Assembly (NCBI GenBank): GCA_002403205.1
Contig: DHHJ01000007.1
Coordinates: 1-48,045, forward strand
DNA: 48,045 nucleotides
From: Anaerolineaceae bacterium UBA4775
Lineage (GTDB): Bacteria; Chloroflexota; Anaerolineae; Anaerolineales; Anaerolineaceae
Direction of reading: 5' to 3'
Part shown: positions 31,845-40,678 of the stretch, in pieces
How positions within the stretch are numbered: position 1 is the stretch's first letter
Layout of the letters: every line of letters begins with the position of its first letter
Translations under genes and position numbers: made by a program
The notes under the pieces: model-generated
Databases searched by the model: none
Told to the model about the DNA's origin: nothing
What the model saw: the letters and a program-made list of their open reading frames with translations, nothing else

Positions 31845-33713
31845 ATGGCGACAGAATCGAACAAATTTATTGACCGTCTGGCTGAAATTGACCACCCGAT
31901 CGTAAGCGATGGGGCCATGGGGACCATGCTGCACGACCACGGCATCAAGATCGATGCTTGTTTTGACGCGCTAAACCTGACCCAGCCGGCTACGGTGGCG
32001 GAGATCCACCGGGACTATATCCAGGCTGGCGCTGAAATCATCAAAACCAATACCTTTGGCGCCAACCGCACCAAGCTGGACCGGCACGGTCTGGTCGACC
32101 GGGTGGATGAGGTCAACCGCGCGGCGGTTAACCTGGTGAAGCGTGTGGTGTTGGGTTCTTTTAAAGAGGTCTTGATTGCCGGTGATGTGGGCCCCTTGCG
32201 GGTGCCCCTGGCGCCATTTGGCCGCATTCAGCCGGAGGAGGCATTTGATGTTTATGTGGAGCAAATTTCAGCCCTGGTGGATGCCGGCGTTGACCTGATC
32301 TTGATCGAGACGATGGTCGACCTGTACGCCGTGCGGGCGGCCGTGGAGGCTGCCCGGCATGTCAACCCCGCCATGCCGCTCATCGCCTCAATGACCTTCA
32401 CGCGAGACCGGCGCACTTTGCTGGGGAATACTCCCCAGGAAGTGGCCAGGCAAATGGATGCCTTTGGTGTGGAAGTGATCGGTGTGAATTGTTCCGGCGG
32501 ACCGGCGCAGCTATTGCACATCCTGCGCATGATGAAGGATGCCGTACCAAATGGGCGATTTTCTGTGATGCCAAATGCAGGATTTCCTGAAAAAGTCGGT
32601 GGGCGCATCATGTACCCGGCTGGTCCGGAATATTTCGGGGATTATGCTCTATCCTTCTGGCGGGCCGGTGCGGATGTGATCGGTGGGTGCTGCGGCACCA
32701 CGCCTGCGCACATCGCTATGATTACCGAAGCGGTATCCTCCACGCCAAAAGATGCCCTGGTGAGCGTTATCTCCGACCTTGAGTCCGCCGCAGAAGTCGA
32801 GCAAAAGCCAGCGGAAGACCGTTCGCAGCTGGCGCAAAAACTGGAAGATGGCAAATTTGTGATCGCCGCCGAAATGGACCCACCCCGCGGGCTTTCGGCC
32901 CACAAATTGCTGGCGGGTGCCTCCCTGTTGGCGGATGCCGGCGCGGATGTGATCGATGTTGCCGACAGTCCCATGGCTCGCATGCGTATGAGCCCCTGGG
33001 CGGTTTGCCACCTGATCCAATCGACGTTTGGCATTGAGACCACCCTGCACTTCCCGACGCGCGGACGCAACCTGCTGCGCGTGCAGGGCGACCTGCTGGC
33101 GGCACATGCCATGAACGTGCGCAATGTGTTCGTTGTTATGGGCGATCCCACCGCCATCGGGGACTATCCTGATGCCAGCGATTCCTATGACCTGGTGCCC
33201 ACCGGTTTGATCCGTCTGATCAAGGAAGAGTTCAACACCGGTGTTGACCATTCCGGTGGATTGATCGGGCAGCCAACATCCTTTTTTGTCGGCGCGGCGA
33301 TGAACCTGTGCCCAAACGACCCTGCACGGGAGATCCAAGTGTTAAGGAAGAAAATTGATTCCGGGGCGGATTTTTTCCTTACGCAACCAGTGTTTGACAT
33401 TGAAAAGGTGCAAACATTCCTTCAGAGATACAAAGACTCCCTCGGCGATGCGGCCGTGCCCATCTTGGTGGGGATCTTGCCGCTGGTCACCGAGCGGCAT
33501 GCCCGGTTTTTACATAACGAGGTGCCAGGTATCAGCATTCCCGAAGCATTGCAAAAGCGTATGGCTTCAGCCGGTGAATCTGCAGCTGCAGAAGGTGCAC
33601 AGATTGCTGTTGAGCTGATCCAGGCATTAAAGGCTGATTTTCAGGGTGTATATTTTATGCCGGCTTTCAGCCGCTATGATATGGTAGCGGAGATCATCGA
33701 CAGCATCAAATGA
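31845..33713 (+). CDS. bifunctional homocysteine S-methyltransferase / methylenetetrahydrofolate reductase
   Basis: This 622-residue fusion starts with a homocysteine methyltransferase domain (VSDGAMGTMLHDHGI; zinc cysteines in GVNCSGG and in GGCCGTTPAH near residue 280). A MetF-like TIM barrel begins near residue 335, with AAEMDPPRG, DVADSPMARMRMSP, VFVVMGDP and FFLTQPVFD. The same fusion (YitJ-type) occurs in Bacillus and relatives. The MetF part makes 5-methyl-THF, the substrate of MetH, and the first domain may methylate homocysteine using a second donor. It starts 14 bases after metH, clearly in the same SAM-controlled operon. Having two homocysteine methyltransferase domains in adjacent genes is notable. 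Confidence 0.95.
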   Translation: MATESNKFIDRLAEIDHPIVSDGAMGTMLHDHGIKIDACFDALNLTQPATVAEIHRDYIQAGAEIIKTNTFGANRTKLDRHGLVDRVDEVNRAAVNLVKRVVLGSFKEVLIAGDVGPLRVPLAPFGRIQPEEAFDVYVEQISALVDAGVDLILIETMVDLYAVRAAVEAARHVNPAMPLIASMTFTRDRRTLLGNTPQEVARQMDAFGVEVIGVNCSGGPAQLLHILRMMKDAVPNGRFSVMPNAGFPEKVGGRIMYPAGPEYFGDYALSFWRAGADVIGGCCGTTPAHIAMITEAVSSTPKDALVSVISDLESAAEVEQKPAEDRSQLAQKLEDGKFVIAAEMDPPRGLSAHKLLAGASLLADAGADVIDVADSPMARMRMSPWAVCHLIQSTFGIETTLHFPTRGRNLLRVQGDLLAAHAMNVRNVFVVMGDPTAIGDYPDASDSYDLVPTGLIRLIKEEFNTGVDHSGGLIGQPTSFFVGAAMNLCPNDPAREIQVLRKKIDSGADFFLTQPVFDIEKVQTFLQRYKDSLGDAAVPILVGILPLVTERHARFLHNEVPGISIPEALQKRMASAGESAAAEGAQIAVELIQALKADFQGVYFMPAFSRYDMVAEIIDSIK

Positions 33714-33748
33714 GCTTTTGAAGAAGGGGTATGGATTGTCGCGGACTT

Positions 33749-33776
33749 TTGCGCAATTTAACTTTACGATTATAAT
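33749..33776 (+). promoter_or_regulatory. putative promoter of the DUF3048 lipoprotein gene
   Basis: TATAAT at 33771-33776 is a perfect -10 box. TTGCGC at 33749-33754, 16 bases upstream, is a weak -35. It lies 51 bases before the gene start. Confidence 0.4.
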
Positions 33777-33826
33777 CAATGATTGTTGATTTGTTAAAGA
33801 AATAAAACCGAACAAAGGTGACCACA

Positions 33827-35041
33827 ATGAGGAAACATAAAAATCAATGGATTTGGGCTGGTATGGTCTTGCTGATCTTGGCATTAGCTGCCTGCAGACC
33901 CACTGAAACAGTTGATCTAGAGTTGGCCGGCACCTATGCCGCTCAGACGATAGCGGCTTTACCAGTTCCAACAGAGACAGAAGCACCAGTGCCGACGGAA
34001 GTGGAGAGCACGGCCACACCCACCGAGGAATTTACCGCCACACCAATGCCTACCCTTGGCCCAGTCGGACCTGTAGATTTCCCCGAAAATGTCAATCCCC
34101 TGACGGGCTTAGAAGTCCCCGATCCAACCATTCTCGATCGACGTCCCGTATTTGTGAAGGTTGCCAACTACCCGATTTCGGGCAGGCCGCATGCCGGGCT
34201 TTCATCCGCAGATATGGTGTTTGAATATTACATCGGCGCAGGAGGGAACCGTTTCCTGGGCATGTTTTACGGCCAGGACGCCAACATGATCGGCCCTGTG
34301 CGTTCGGGAAGGATGATCGACCCTTACCTAACCAGCCTGTATGAGGGCATTTTAGGCATGGAAGGCGCTTATGTGACCGTTCGGGAGCACATGGCCGAGA
34401 TTTTAGGAAACCGGTTGATCAGCGGGAAGGATCTTTGCCCTGGCATCTGTGATGACGGGCGTAACTTGGTGACCAGCGTCTTTGCCGATTCAGAAGCCCT
34501 GACGGAAATCGCCAGCGAACGCGGTGTTGTCAACCAGCGTTACACGCTGGAAGGCATGGCTTTTGACCCTGAAACGCCCCAGGGTGGAAGTCCCGCTGAG
34601 GAGATCCGGATTCAGTTTTCCACCATCAACCCCAGTGAATGGCGTTTCGATCCCGAAAGCGGCAAATACCTGCGCTGGATCGACAATCAAACCGGGCAAA
34701 CCATTGACCTCATCCCGTTGGTCGATAGGGTGAATGATGAGCAGCTCGCGTTTTCCAATGTGGTGGTGATCTTTGTCAACCACAATGAAATCGCACCGAC
34801 ACTGCATGATATGGCCATTTGGGACAATACCCAGGGCCAGCGTGCCGTGGTGTTCCGTGATGGAAATGCCTACGATCTCACCTGGCGCACACCCAGCCGA
34901 AATCAGCCCATCCAATTTGTCGATGAGACGGGAGAGATCTTCCGGATGAAACCGGGCAACACCTGGGTGGTCGTGTTTGGCCTCAATTCAAGTGTGGTTT
35001 CGGACGGAGTCACCTGGGCCTTTACTTTTTATATGCCTTAA
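33827..35041 (+). CDS. DUF3048 domain lipoprotein (YerB-like)
   Basis: This protein of about 404 residues is exported and lipid anchored (signal ending LALAAC). A short acidic/Thr-Pro linker is followed by a DUF3048 domain: NPLTGLEVPDPTILDRRPVFVKVANY, ADMVFEYYIGAGGNRFLGMF, IGPVRSGRMIDPYL, and a C-terminal half with NTWVVVFGLNSSV. This matches the YerB family of lipoproteins of unknown biochemical role. AAAGGTG at 33814-33820 supports ATG 33827. It is followed after three bases by a phosphoesterase gene, so the two are likely cotranscribed. Confidence 0.88.
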   Translation: MRKHKNQWIWAGMVLLILALAACRPTETVDLELAGTYAAQTIAALPVPTETEAPVPTEVESTATPTEEFTATPMPTLGPVGPVDFPENVNPLTGLEVPDPTILDRRPVFVKVANYPISGRPHAGLSSADMVFEYYIGAGGNRFLGMFYGQDANMIGPVRSGRMIDPYLTSLYEGILGMEGAYVTVREHMAEILGNRLISGKDLCPGICDDGRNLVTSVFADSEALTEIASERGVVNQRYTLEGMAFDPETPQGGSPAEEIRIQFSTINPSEWRFDPESGKYLRWIDNQTGQTIDLIPLVDRVNDEQLAFSNVVVIFVNHNEIAPTLHDMAIWDNTQGQRAVVFRDGNAYDLTWRTPSRNQPIQFVDETGEIFRMKPGNTWVVVFGLNSSVVSDGVTWAFTFYMP

Positions 35042-35044
35042 TTC

Positions 35045-35776
35045 ATGCGCACGCTGATCATTTCTGATATTCATGCCAACCTGCCCGCTTTGGATGCCGT
35101 CATCGAAGATGCCGGGTCCTTTGGGCAGGTTTGGTGTTTGGGGGATGTGGTCGGGTATGGGCCCGACCCGAATGAATGTATCCAGCGCATTGCCAGCTTG
35201 CCCGGCATCCGCTGTGTGAAAGGGAACCATGATGCCGCCATTTTGGGGGACATCCCGGTGCAAGCTTTCAATTACGAGGCAAGGGCTTCCTTGCGCTGGC
35301 TGCAATCTGAATTGCACCCAGAAAATAAACTGTGGTTGGGCGAACTCCCGGAACGCCTCGAGCTGGAGGGCGTGACGCTGGCCCATGCCAGCCCGCGTAA
35401 CCCGGTTTGGGAGTACATCATGGATATCCGCGCCGCTGAAGAAAACATGGGTGAATTTGCTACCCGGGTTTGCCTGGTTGGGCATACCCACTTTCCCTAC
35501 CTCTTTCAGCTGGAAGCCAAGACGCCAGATACCATCCGCAGGAGCTTGCTGCCTGAGGACAAACCTTTCAGCCTCGAGGAAAAAAGCATTCTCAACCCGG
35601 GTTCGGTCGGGCAGCCGCGTGATAATGACCCCAGGGCAGCCTATTTGATCTTTGATGATGAGGATCAGCGCTGGACCTTCCGCCGTGTGCCTTACGACAT
35701 CCAACAGGTGCAGGAGCGGATTTTGGCGGCCGGATTACCGCAGAGGCATGCTGCGCGGCTCGCTGCGGGCTGGTAG
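35045..35776 (+). CDS. metallophosphoesterase family protein
   Basis: This 243-residue calcineurin-like phosphoesterase has all five metal motifs: SDIHAN (D8, H10), GDVVGYGPDPN, KGNHDAA, a histidine in TLAHASPRN, and GHTHFPYLF. The extra NPGSVGQPRDNDPRAAY segment is typical of YfcE/MJ0936-like phosphodiesterases. The physiological substrate is unknown. Its ATG is three bases after the lipoprotein stop. Confidence 0.92.
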   Translation: MRTLIISDIHANLPALDAVIEDAGSFGQVWCLGDVVGYGPDPNECIQRIASLPGIRCVKGNHDAAILGDIPVQAFNYEARASLRWLQSELHPENKLWLGELPERLELEGVTLAHASPRNPVWEYIMDIRAAEENMGEFATRVCLVGHTHFPYLFQLEAKTPDTIRRSLLPEDKPFSLEEKSILNPGSVGQPRDNDPRAAYLIFDDEDQRWTFRRVPYDIQQVQERILAAGLPQRHAARLAAGW

Positions 35777-35908
35777 ATCATCACCTGCCTATAGCAGAAC
35801 TGCTTTTATCAACCTTATTCCCACACCCTTTGCAGGGGAACTTTTCACAAAACAATCCCGTCTATAAGTTATATAATTAACAACAACGTTGAGTGAGAGG
35901 AGAAGCTA

Positions 35909-36889
35909 ATGCAGAAGAAACGAATGTGGTTGGTAATCATTTTTCTTGGGTTAAGCGTGGTGGTGGGCGCCTGCGCGCCCCAACGGGCAGCCGAGCAAGC
36001 CTTTCCGGAAGTGGCTCCCATGGCCCCCAGTTTCGACGGCTATGAAATGGCCGAAGAACCAGCGATGGAGCGGGACTTCGCCGTTGCTGAGGAACAGGGC
36101 ATGGCTTACAGTGTTGGTGAATCGGCAAAAGAGTTCGAGCGCATGGTGATCTACAACGCCGACATGCGTATCTCGGTGGAAGACCCGGAAGTGACCATGC
36201 AAACCATCATCACCATGGCTGAGGATGCGGGTGGTTTTGTGGTGCATTCCAACCTGTATAAGACATACACCGATCGGGGGAGCCTTCCCCAGGCCAGCCT
36301 CATGGTGCGTGTGCCCGCAGGGCGTTTGAATTCGATCATGGAATCGATCAAGGACCTGACGCCAAACCCGCGCGAAGACGTGCTTTCGGAAAATGTCTCC
36401 GGGCAGGATGTGACGGCCGAATACACCGATCTCGAATCCCGGTTACGTAACCTCGAAGCCGCCGAGCAAGCCCTGGTTGAGCTCATGGATGAGGCAAAAG
36501 ATCCGCAGGATGTGCTGGATGTGTTCAGCGAACTGACCTATTACCGGGGTGAGATTGAGATCGTCAAAGGGCGTATGCGCTACCTGGAAGAATCAGCAGC
36601 CATGTCAGCCCTGTCGGTGGACATTGTTGCCAAACGCTCGCTGCAGCCGATCGAAATTGCCGGCTGGCAGCCCCGGGGAACGGTCAAAGAGGCTGTGGAG
36701 GCCTTGATTGAGGCAGGGCAATACCTGGTTGATGGGCTGATCTGGTTTGGCATCTTCTGCCTGCCCTTCCTGATTCCCCTGGGTGTGGTGGTCTACTTCA
36801 TTGTCCGCTCCATCCGCAAGCGCAGGGCGCAAAAAAAGGCTGAGACAGTGGAAACCCAAGGGATCAATGAGGTAGAACCGCTCGAGTAG
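35909..36889 (+). CDS. DUF4349 domain lipoprotein
   Basis: This 326-residue lipoprotein (signal ending VVVGAC) has an extracytoplasmic DUF4349 domain: MVIYNADMRISVEDPEVT, GGFVVHSN, RVPAGRLNSIME, and the coiled-coil segment YTDLESRLRNLEAAEQALVEL. A C-terminal membrane helix (FGIFCLPFLIPLGVVVYFIV) and a basic cytoplasmic tail (RSIRKRRAQKK) follow. The function of the family is unknown. TATAAT at 35874-35879 could be its -10 box, without a clear -35. A strong terminator follows. Confidence 0.88.
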   Translation: MQKKRMWLVIIFLGLSVVVGACAPQRAAEQAFPEVAPMAPSFDGYEMAEEPAMERDFAVAEEQGMAYSVGESAKEFERMVIYNADMRISVEDPEVTMQTIITMAEDAGGFVVHSNLYKTYTDRGSLPQASLMVRVPAGRLNSIMESIKDLTPNPREDVLSENVSGQDVTAEYTDLESRLRNLEAAEQALVELMDEAKDPQDVLDVFSELTYYRGEIEIVKGRMRYLEESAAMSALSVDIVAKRSLQPIEIAGWQPRGTVKEAVEALIEAGQYLVDGLIWFGIFCLPFLIPLGVVVYFIVRSIRKRRAQKKAETVETQGINEVEPLE

Positions 36890-36927
36890 CTGTTGTGCCT
36901 ACACAGTACCGTATCAAGTCCAAGTCA

Positions 36928-36958
36928 AGCACCTCCCCAGCAGGAGGTGCTTTTTTTG
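36928..36958 (+). terminator. rho-independent terminator after the DUF4349 gene
   Basis: A 9-base perfect stem (AGCACCTCC at 36928-36936 and GGAGGTGCT at 36943-36951) with a six-base loop is followed by seven T. Confidence 0.93.
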
Positions 36959-36986
36959 TGCGACCTGCGTGGGTGGAAGTGGTGCA

Positions 36987-37041
36987 TTGACAGGATCCAA
37001 TTGGTCAATTAAAATATTTTCGTCGTAAAAATTAATTTTAA
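36987..37041 (+). promoter_or_regulatory. promoter and AT-rich palindromic operator candidate of the arsR-type/MFS operon
   Basis: TTGACA (36987-36992), 17 bases, TAAAAT (37010-37015) is a near-consensus promoter. Overlapping its -10 box, TTAAAAT (37009-37015) is inverted as ATTTTAA (37035-37041), forming an imperfect AT-rich palindrome. A site there could let the regulator encoded next repress its own operon. Confidence 0.6.
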
Positions 37042-37058
37042 TGAATAAGGATATTTTC

Positions 37059-37697
37059 ATGACTGAACCTCCCGAAAAACAATCGGTTTTTATGATCTGC
37101 GACCTGGAAACATTGAAGGTGATGTCCGACCCGCTTCATCTGCAGATCATTGAGCTGTTGAGCCCAGCGCCGCAGACGGTTGGCCAGATTGCCCAGCAAT
37201 TGGGCCTTTCAGGCAGCCGGCTCTATTACCACTTTAATTTGCTCGCATCGGCGGGCTTGATCAGGGTGGTGGAAACGTGCCTGGTCAACAACCTGGTCGA
37301 GAAGCGCTATTGGGTGACGGCTGACAGCATCGAAATTGACCCGGACCTGGTCAATTTTTCAACCCGGAGCGGCCAGGAACGGGTTTTCGAGGTGATTGAG
37401 TCCGCAGTGGATGCAACCCGGGCGGATATGCTGCGCAGCCTGCAGGCCAGGCGCTCCGAACTTGAGCGCGGTGCGCCGTCTCACCCGCGCAATGTGACGA
37501 TCAAAAAACTGAAGAAACGTTTGCGAGATGAGACCTTCCAGCAGTTTCTTGATGAGTTCAATCAACTGATGCAGGCGTTTGAAGACCTGCCGGATGAAGA
37601 GGGCGGGGAAGAAGAGGTCAGTGTGTATGCCGTGAATTGTTTCCTCTACCCCAGCTTTGCTTTCGGCGATGAAAATGAGGTGGCTGATGCCGCGTAA
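37059..37697 (+). CDS. winged-helix (ArsR-like) transcriptional regulator
   Basis: This 212-residue protein has an N-terminal winged helix: DLETLKVMSDPLHLQIIELL, then TVGQIAQQLGLSGSRLYYHF as the helix-turn-helix and LLASAGLIRV, with a wing (VEKRYWVT) up to about residue 90. The rest is a charged helical region of unknown role. No metal-binding CxC is visible, so it is a non-metal ArsR-like regulator. AAGGA at 37047-37051 supports ATG 37059 over ATG 37041. The MFS gene starts inside its 3' end, so it probably controls that exporter. Confidence 0.88.
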   Translation: MTEPPEKQSVFMICDLETLKVMSDPLHLQIIELLSPAPQTVGQIAQQLGLSGSRLYYHFNLLASAGLIRVVETCLVNNLVEKRYWVTADSIEIDPDLVNFSTRSGQERVFEVIESAVDATRADMLRSLQARRSELERGAPSHPRNVTIKKLKKRLRDETFQQFLDEFNQLMQAFEDLPDEEGGEEEVSVYAVNCFLYPSFAFGDENEVADAA

Positions 37698-39078
37698 CCT
37701 TTTGAAGAATACTACCCAGGGGATGAAAACCTTTTTTATCATCTGGATCGGGCAGTTGACCTCGATGATTGGGTCCGGCCTGATCGGTTTTGCGCTGGCG
37801 GTGTGGATCTTCCAGCAGACGGGGCAGGCGACGCCCTTTGCCTTGACTGGCTTATTTGCGATCTTGCCGCGTGTGCTGCTTTCGCCCGTGGCAGGTGCAA
37901 TCACGGACCGGTGGAACCGCAAAAAGATCATGCTGGTATCGGATTCGCTTTCGGGAATTGTCACCCTGGTGACGGCCATCCTGCTTCTGACTGGCCGGAT
38001 GGAAGTATGGATGGTTTATATGATCAGTTTTTGGGGTGCGGTGTTTGCCGCTTTCCAGCAGCCGGCCTATATGGCTTCGATCGTTATGCTGGTGCCTAAA
38101 GATCAGCTCACCCGGGCAAACAGCATGGTCCAAATGGGCGGGTCGATCAGCGATATCCTCACCCCGCTGCTGGCCGGTGTGCTGTTTACCACGATCGGTA
38201 TGCAGGGCATCATCCTGATCGACGTGGTGACCTATCTGATCGCAATTGTGACCTTGATCCTGGTGCATATCCCGCAGCCTGAAAAGCAGGCCGGCGAATC
38301 GCTCGGGAAGATTTCAGTGTTCGCAGATGTTGCTTTGGGTTGGCGCTATTTGGTCGAGCGACCCGGTCTGCTGGGTTTGTTGTTCTATTTTGCGGTGGTG
38401 AACTTCACGGCGAACATCTCCAGTGCGCTGATCGGCCCCCTGGTGCTATCCTTTGGGTCAGCAACCAGCCTGGGTGCGGTGCAAACAGTGATGGGTTCCG
38501 GTATGCTGGCAGGAAGTTTGCTGATGAGCATCTGGGGAGGACCCAAAAAGCGTTTGATCCACGCGGTGATCGGATTCATCGCCCTGGCTTCGCTCGGATT
38601 CTGGATCGCCGGACTGCGACCTTCTTTGGTGTATGTAGGTTTGGGGTTGTTCGTTCTGCTGTTTTTTATCCCCTTTTCTTCCGGCCCCAGTTCAGCCATT
38701 TTTGCTCGGAAAGTCGCCCCGGATGTGCAGGGGAGGGTCTTCGCCACCCGCAGTATGATCTCCATGTCGATGATGCCGCTGGCTTATCTTCTCAGCGGGG
38801 TGCTGGCTGACCGGGTTTTCAACCCGTGGCTGATGGAGGGCGGCGCATTGGCGGACACATTCATCGGCCGATGGATTGGTGTTGGCAGCGGGCGAGGGAT
38901 CGGGTTGATGATGATTTGCAGCGGCTTGCTGTTGTTGATCGCCAGCGGCGCTGCCTTTGCCCACCCGCGCATCCGCAATATCGAACACGAGATCCCGGAT
39001 GCCCTCCCGGTGGGTGATGAAGCTTCAGAAGCAGGAGCAACGAGGGCAGCTGAAACCCAAGCTGAACCCAGCCTGTGA
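37687..39078 (+). CDS. MFS transporter, exporter type
   Basis: This protein of about 463 residues has some 12 membrane segments and MFS signatures: GAITDRWNRKKIMLVSD between helices 2 and 3, and APDVQGRVFATRSM in the second half. It is a paralogue of the exporter at 19828. The start overlaps the regulator's stop by 11 bases, and GAGG at 37677-37680 supports ATG 37687. The hydrophilic tail (EASEAGATRAAETQ) is extra to the family. By analogy with regulator-exporter pairs it should pump out a compound sensed by the regulator, but the compound is unknown. Confidence 0.9.
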   Translation: MPRNLLKNTTQGMKTFFIIWIGQLTSMIGSGLIGFALAVWIFQQTGQATPFALTGLFAILPRVLLSPVAGAITDRWNRKKIMLVSDSLSGIVTLVTAILLLTGRMEVWMVYMISFWGAVFAAFQQPAYMASIVMLVPKDQLTRANSMVQMGGSISDILTPLLAGVLFTTIGMQGIILIDVVTYLIAIVTLILVHIPQPEKQAGESLGKISVFADVALGWRYLVERPGLLGLLFYFAVVNFTANISSALIGPLVLSFGSATSLGAVQTVMGSGMLAGSLLMSIWGGPKKRLIHAVIGFIALASLGFWIAGLRPSLVYVGLGLFVLLFFIPFSSGPSSAIFARKVAPDVQGRVFATRSMISMSMMPLAYLLSGVLADRVFNPWLMEGGALADTFIGRWIGVGSGRGIGLMMICSGLLLLIASGAAFAHPRIRNIEHEIPDALPVGDEASEAGATRAAETQAEPSL

Positions 39079-39165
39079 TGTGCTGCTGGCAAAGTGTTAA
39101 GGCAGGGATGGGTTGGTATTCAAATGTGGATAGAATGAAGGATTCCGATAGCAGCGGGGGAGAGC

Positions 39166-39792
39166 TTAATCTTGCGCCCATGCCGATTGCATGTCCGCCA
39201 GGGAGATCGGCCCGGGGCGCAGGATTTTGATGTCCGGCCCGGTCAGGTCTGCCACGGTGGATGCCATCGGGCCGGGGGTCGGGCCCCCATCCAGGATCAG
39301 GTCAATCCGTCCGCCCAGTTGTGCCATCACGCTTTTGGCATCAACGGGGTTTGGTCCACCGGAGAGGTTGGCAGAGGTAGTCGCCAAAGGGCCAGTTTCC
39401 GTAATCAGAGCTAAGGTGAATGCGAGGTTGGGCATGCGGACGCCGACGGTCTCATAGGGGGAGAGTTCATCGGGCACCTGGGCGCTTTTTTGCAATACCA
39501 GGGTGAGGGGGCCGGGCCAGAAAGCGGCCGTGATGCGGCTCAGACGTTCATCCCTGCGCAGGATCAAGCTGTCCAGCTGCTGGTCAAGATCGCCGATCAG
39601 CACCGGTAAAGCCTTTTCTTCGGGCCGCCCTTTGGCGGTATAAATGGCTTCAATGCCCTGGGGGTTGAACGCATCAGCCGCCACGCCATAGATGGTATCG
39701 GTGGGGAAGGCGATTAACCCGCCCGACGCGATGATTCGCTTGGCAGCAGGGATGGCCCGGGGGTCCTGGGTTGAGAGGGTCAGGGTTTCCAT
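39166..39792 (-). CDS. tsaC: L-threonylcarbamoyladenylate synthase
   Basis: This 208-residue YrdC/Sua5-domain protein has the KxR-type ATP site segment YTAKGRPEEKALPVLI, GGLIAFPTDTIYGVAADA near the N-terminus, FWPGPLTLVL and TSANLSGGP. It makes threonylcarbamoyl-AMP from threonine, bicarbonate and ATP, the donor for t6A in tRNA, used by TsaD (22728). It lacks the extra C-terminal Sua5 domain, so it is the short form. It follows prmC and prfA on the same strand, a common arrangement. Confidence 0.95.
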   Translation of the reverse strand: METLTLSTQDPRAIPAAKRIIASGGLIAFPTDTIYGVAADAFNPQGIEAIYTAKGRPEEKALPVLIGDLDQQLDSLILRRDERLSRITAAFWPGPLTLVLQKSAQVPDELSPYETVGVRMPNLAFTLALITETGPLATTSANLSGGPNPVDAKSVMAQLGGRIDLILDGGPTPGPMASTVADLTGPDIKILRPGPISLADMQSAWAQD

Positions 39793-39837
39793 CCTATTTA
39801 ATTCCTTGCTTTGGTCGTCTGATTGTCCAATTTTACA

Positions 39838-40668
39838 TCACCTCAGGTCGATAACAACGATGCGGTCTTGGCCGGCCAGGTCCTGGATCAGCCTGTGTTG
39901 CGCATCGGGGAATGCGGCTTGGGCAGCGGCGAGGGTTTCAATGCCCAGTGAAGAGTCTGTTTCGAGCAGGATCGCCCCCTGGGTTGTGAGCCTGGTTTGA
40001 GCCTGTTTCAGCAGGCGGGTGATCAAATCCAGCCCGGAATCACCGCCGTCGAGGGCCAAGGTTGGCTCCCACCGGGATACGTCCAGCCCTGCCAAAACGT
40101 TGCGGGGGATGTAGGGAAGGTTGGCACAGACCAGGTCAAAGGGGCCGGAAAGGGGTGCCAGCAGGTCGCTGAGCACGAAATGCACGCCGGTTTGGCCATG
40201 ATGGTGGGCATTGTGCCGCGCCAGGCGCAAGGCCGGGCCTGACAGGTCTGTTGCCCAAACCTGTGCAGCAGGCAGTTCTGCTGCCAGGGTGACGGCGATC
40301 ACGCCTGAACCCGTCCCGACATCAATGATGCGGGGGGCATCCATTTTTCCGCCGAATTGGAGTGCCTGTTCAATCAAAAGCTCGGTCTCCGGCCGGGGGA
40401 TGAGCACTTCGGGCGTCACAGAAAACTTGCGGCCGTAAAAATCCCAACAGCCCAGTAGATAGGGCAATGGAAAACCCTCCAGAAGGCGGGTCACGTTCGT
40501 CTGCAGGGTTTTTGTTTCCTGTGGGCTGGGTTCGTATTCGCTATGGCTGAGAATCCAGCTTTTTGACTGCTGGATGGCATGTTCCAGCAGGATCAAACTG
40601 GTGTTACCCGGGGATTCAACGCCGCCCTGGGCCAACTTTTCCTTTATTTGCCGGCGAATTTGCTGCAA
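39838..40668 (-). CDS. prmC: peptide chain release factor N5-glutamine methyltransferase
   Basis: This 276-residue PrmC/HemK protein has an N-terminal helical domain, the VLIPRPETELLIEQAL linker, SAM-binding IIDVGTGSGVIAVTLA, and the catalytic-site motif as ANLPYIP. The usual NPPY is NLPY here, a conservative change seen in some homologues. It methylates the glutamine of the GGQ motif of release factors; prfA is the gene just upstream, 10 bases away, so enzyme and substrate are coexpressed. Confidence 0.95.
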   Translation of the reverse strand: MQQIRRQIKEKLAQGGVESPGNTSLILLEHAIQQSKSWILSHSEYEPSPQETKTLQTNVTRLLEGFPLPYLLGCWDFYGRKFSVTPEVLIPRPETELLIEQALQFGGKMDAPRIIDVGTGSGVIAVTLAAELPAAQVWATDLSGPALRLARHNAHHHGQTGVHFVLSDLLAPLSGPFDLVCANLPYIPRNVLAGLDVSRWEPTLALDGGDSGLDLITRLLKQAQTRLTTQGAILLETDSSLGIETLAAAQAAFPDAQHRLIQDLAGQDRIVVIDLR

Positions 40669-40678
40669 ATTGATGGGA

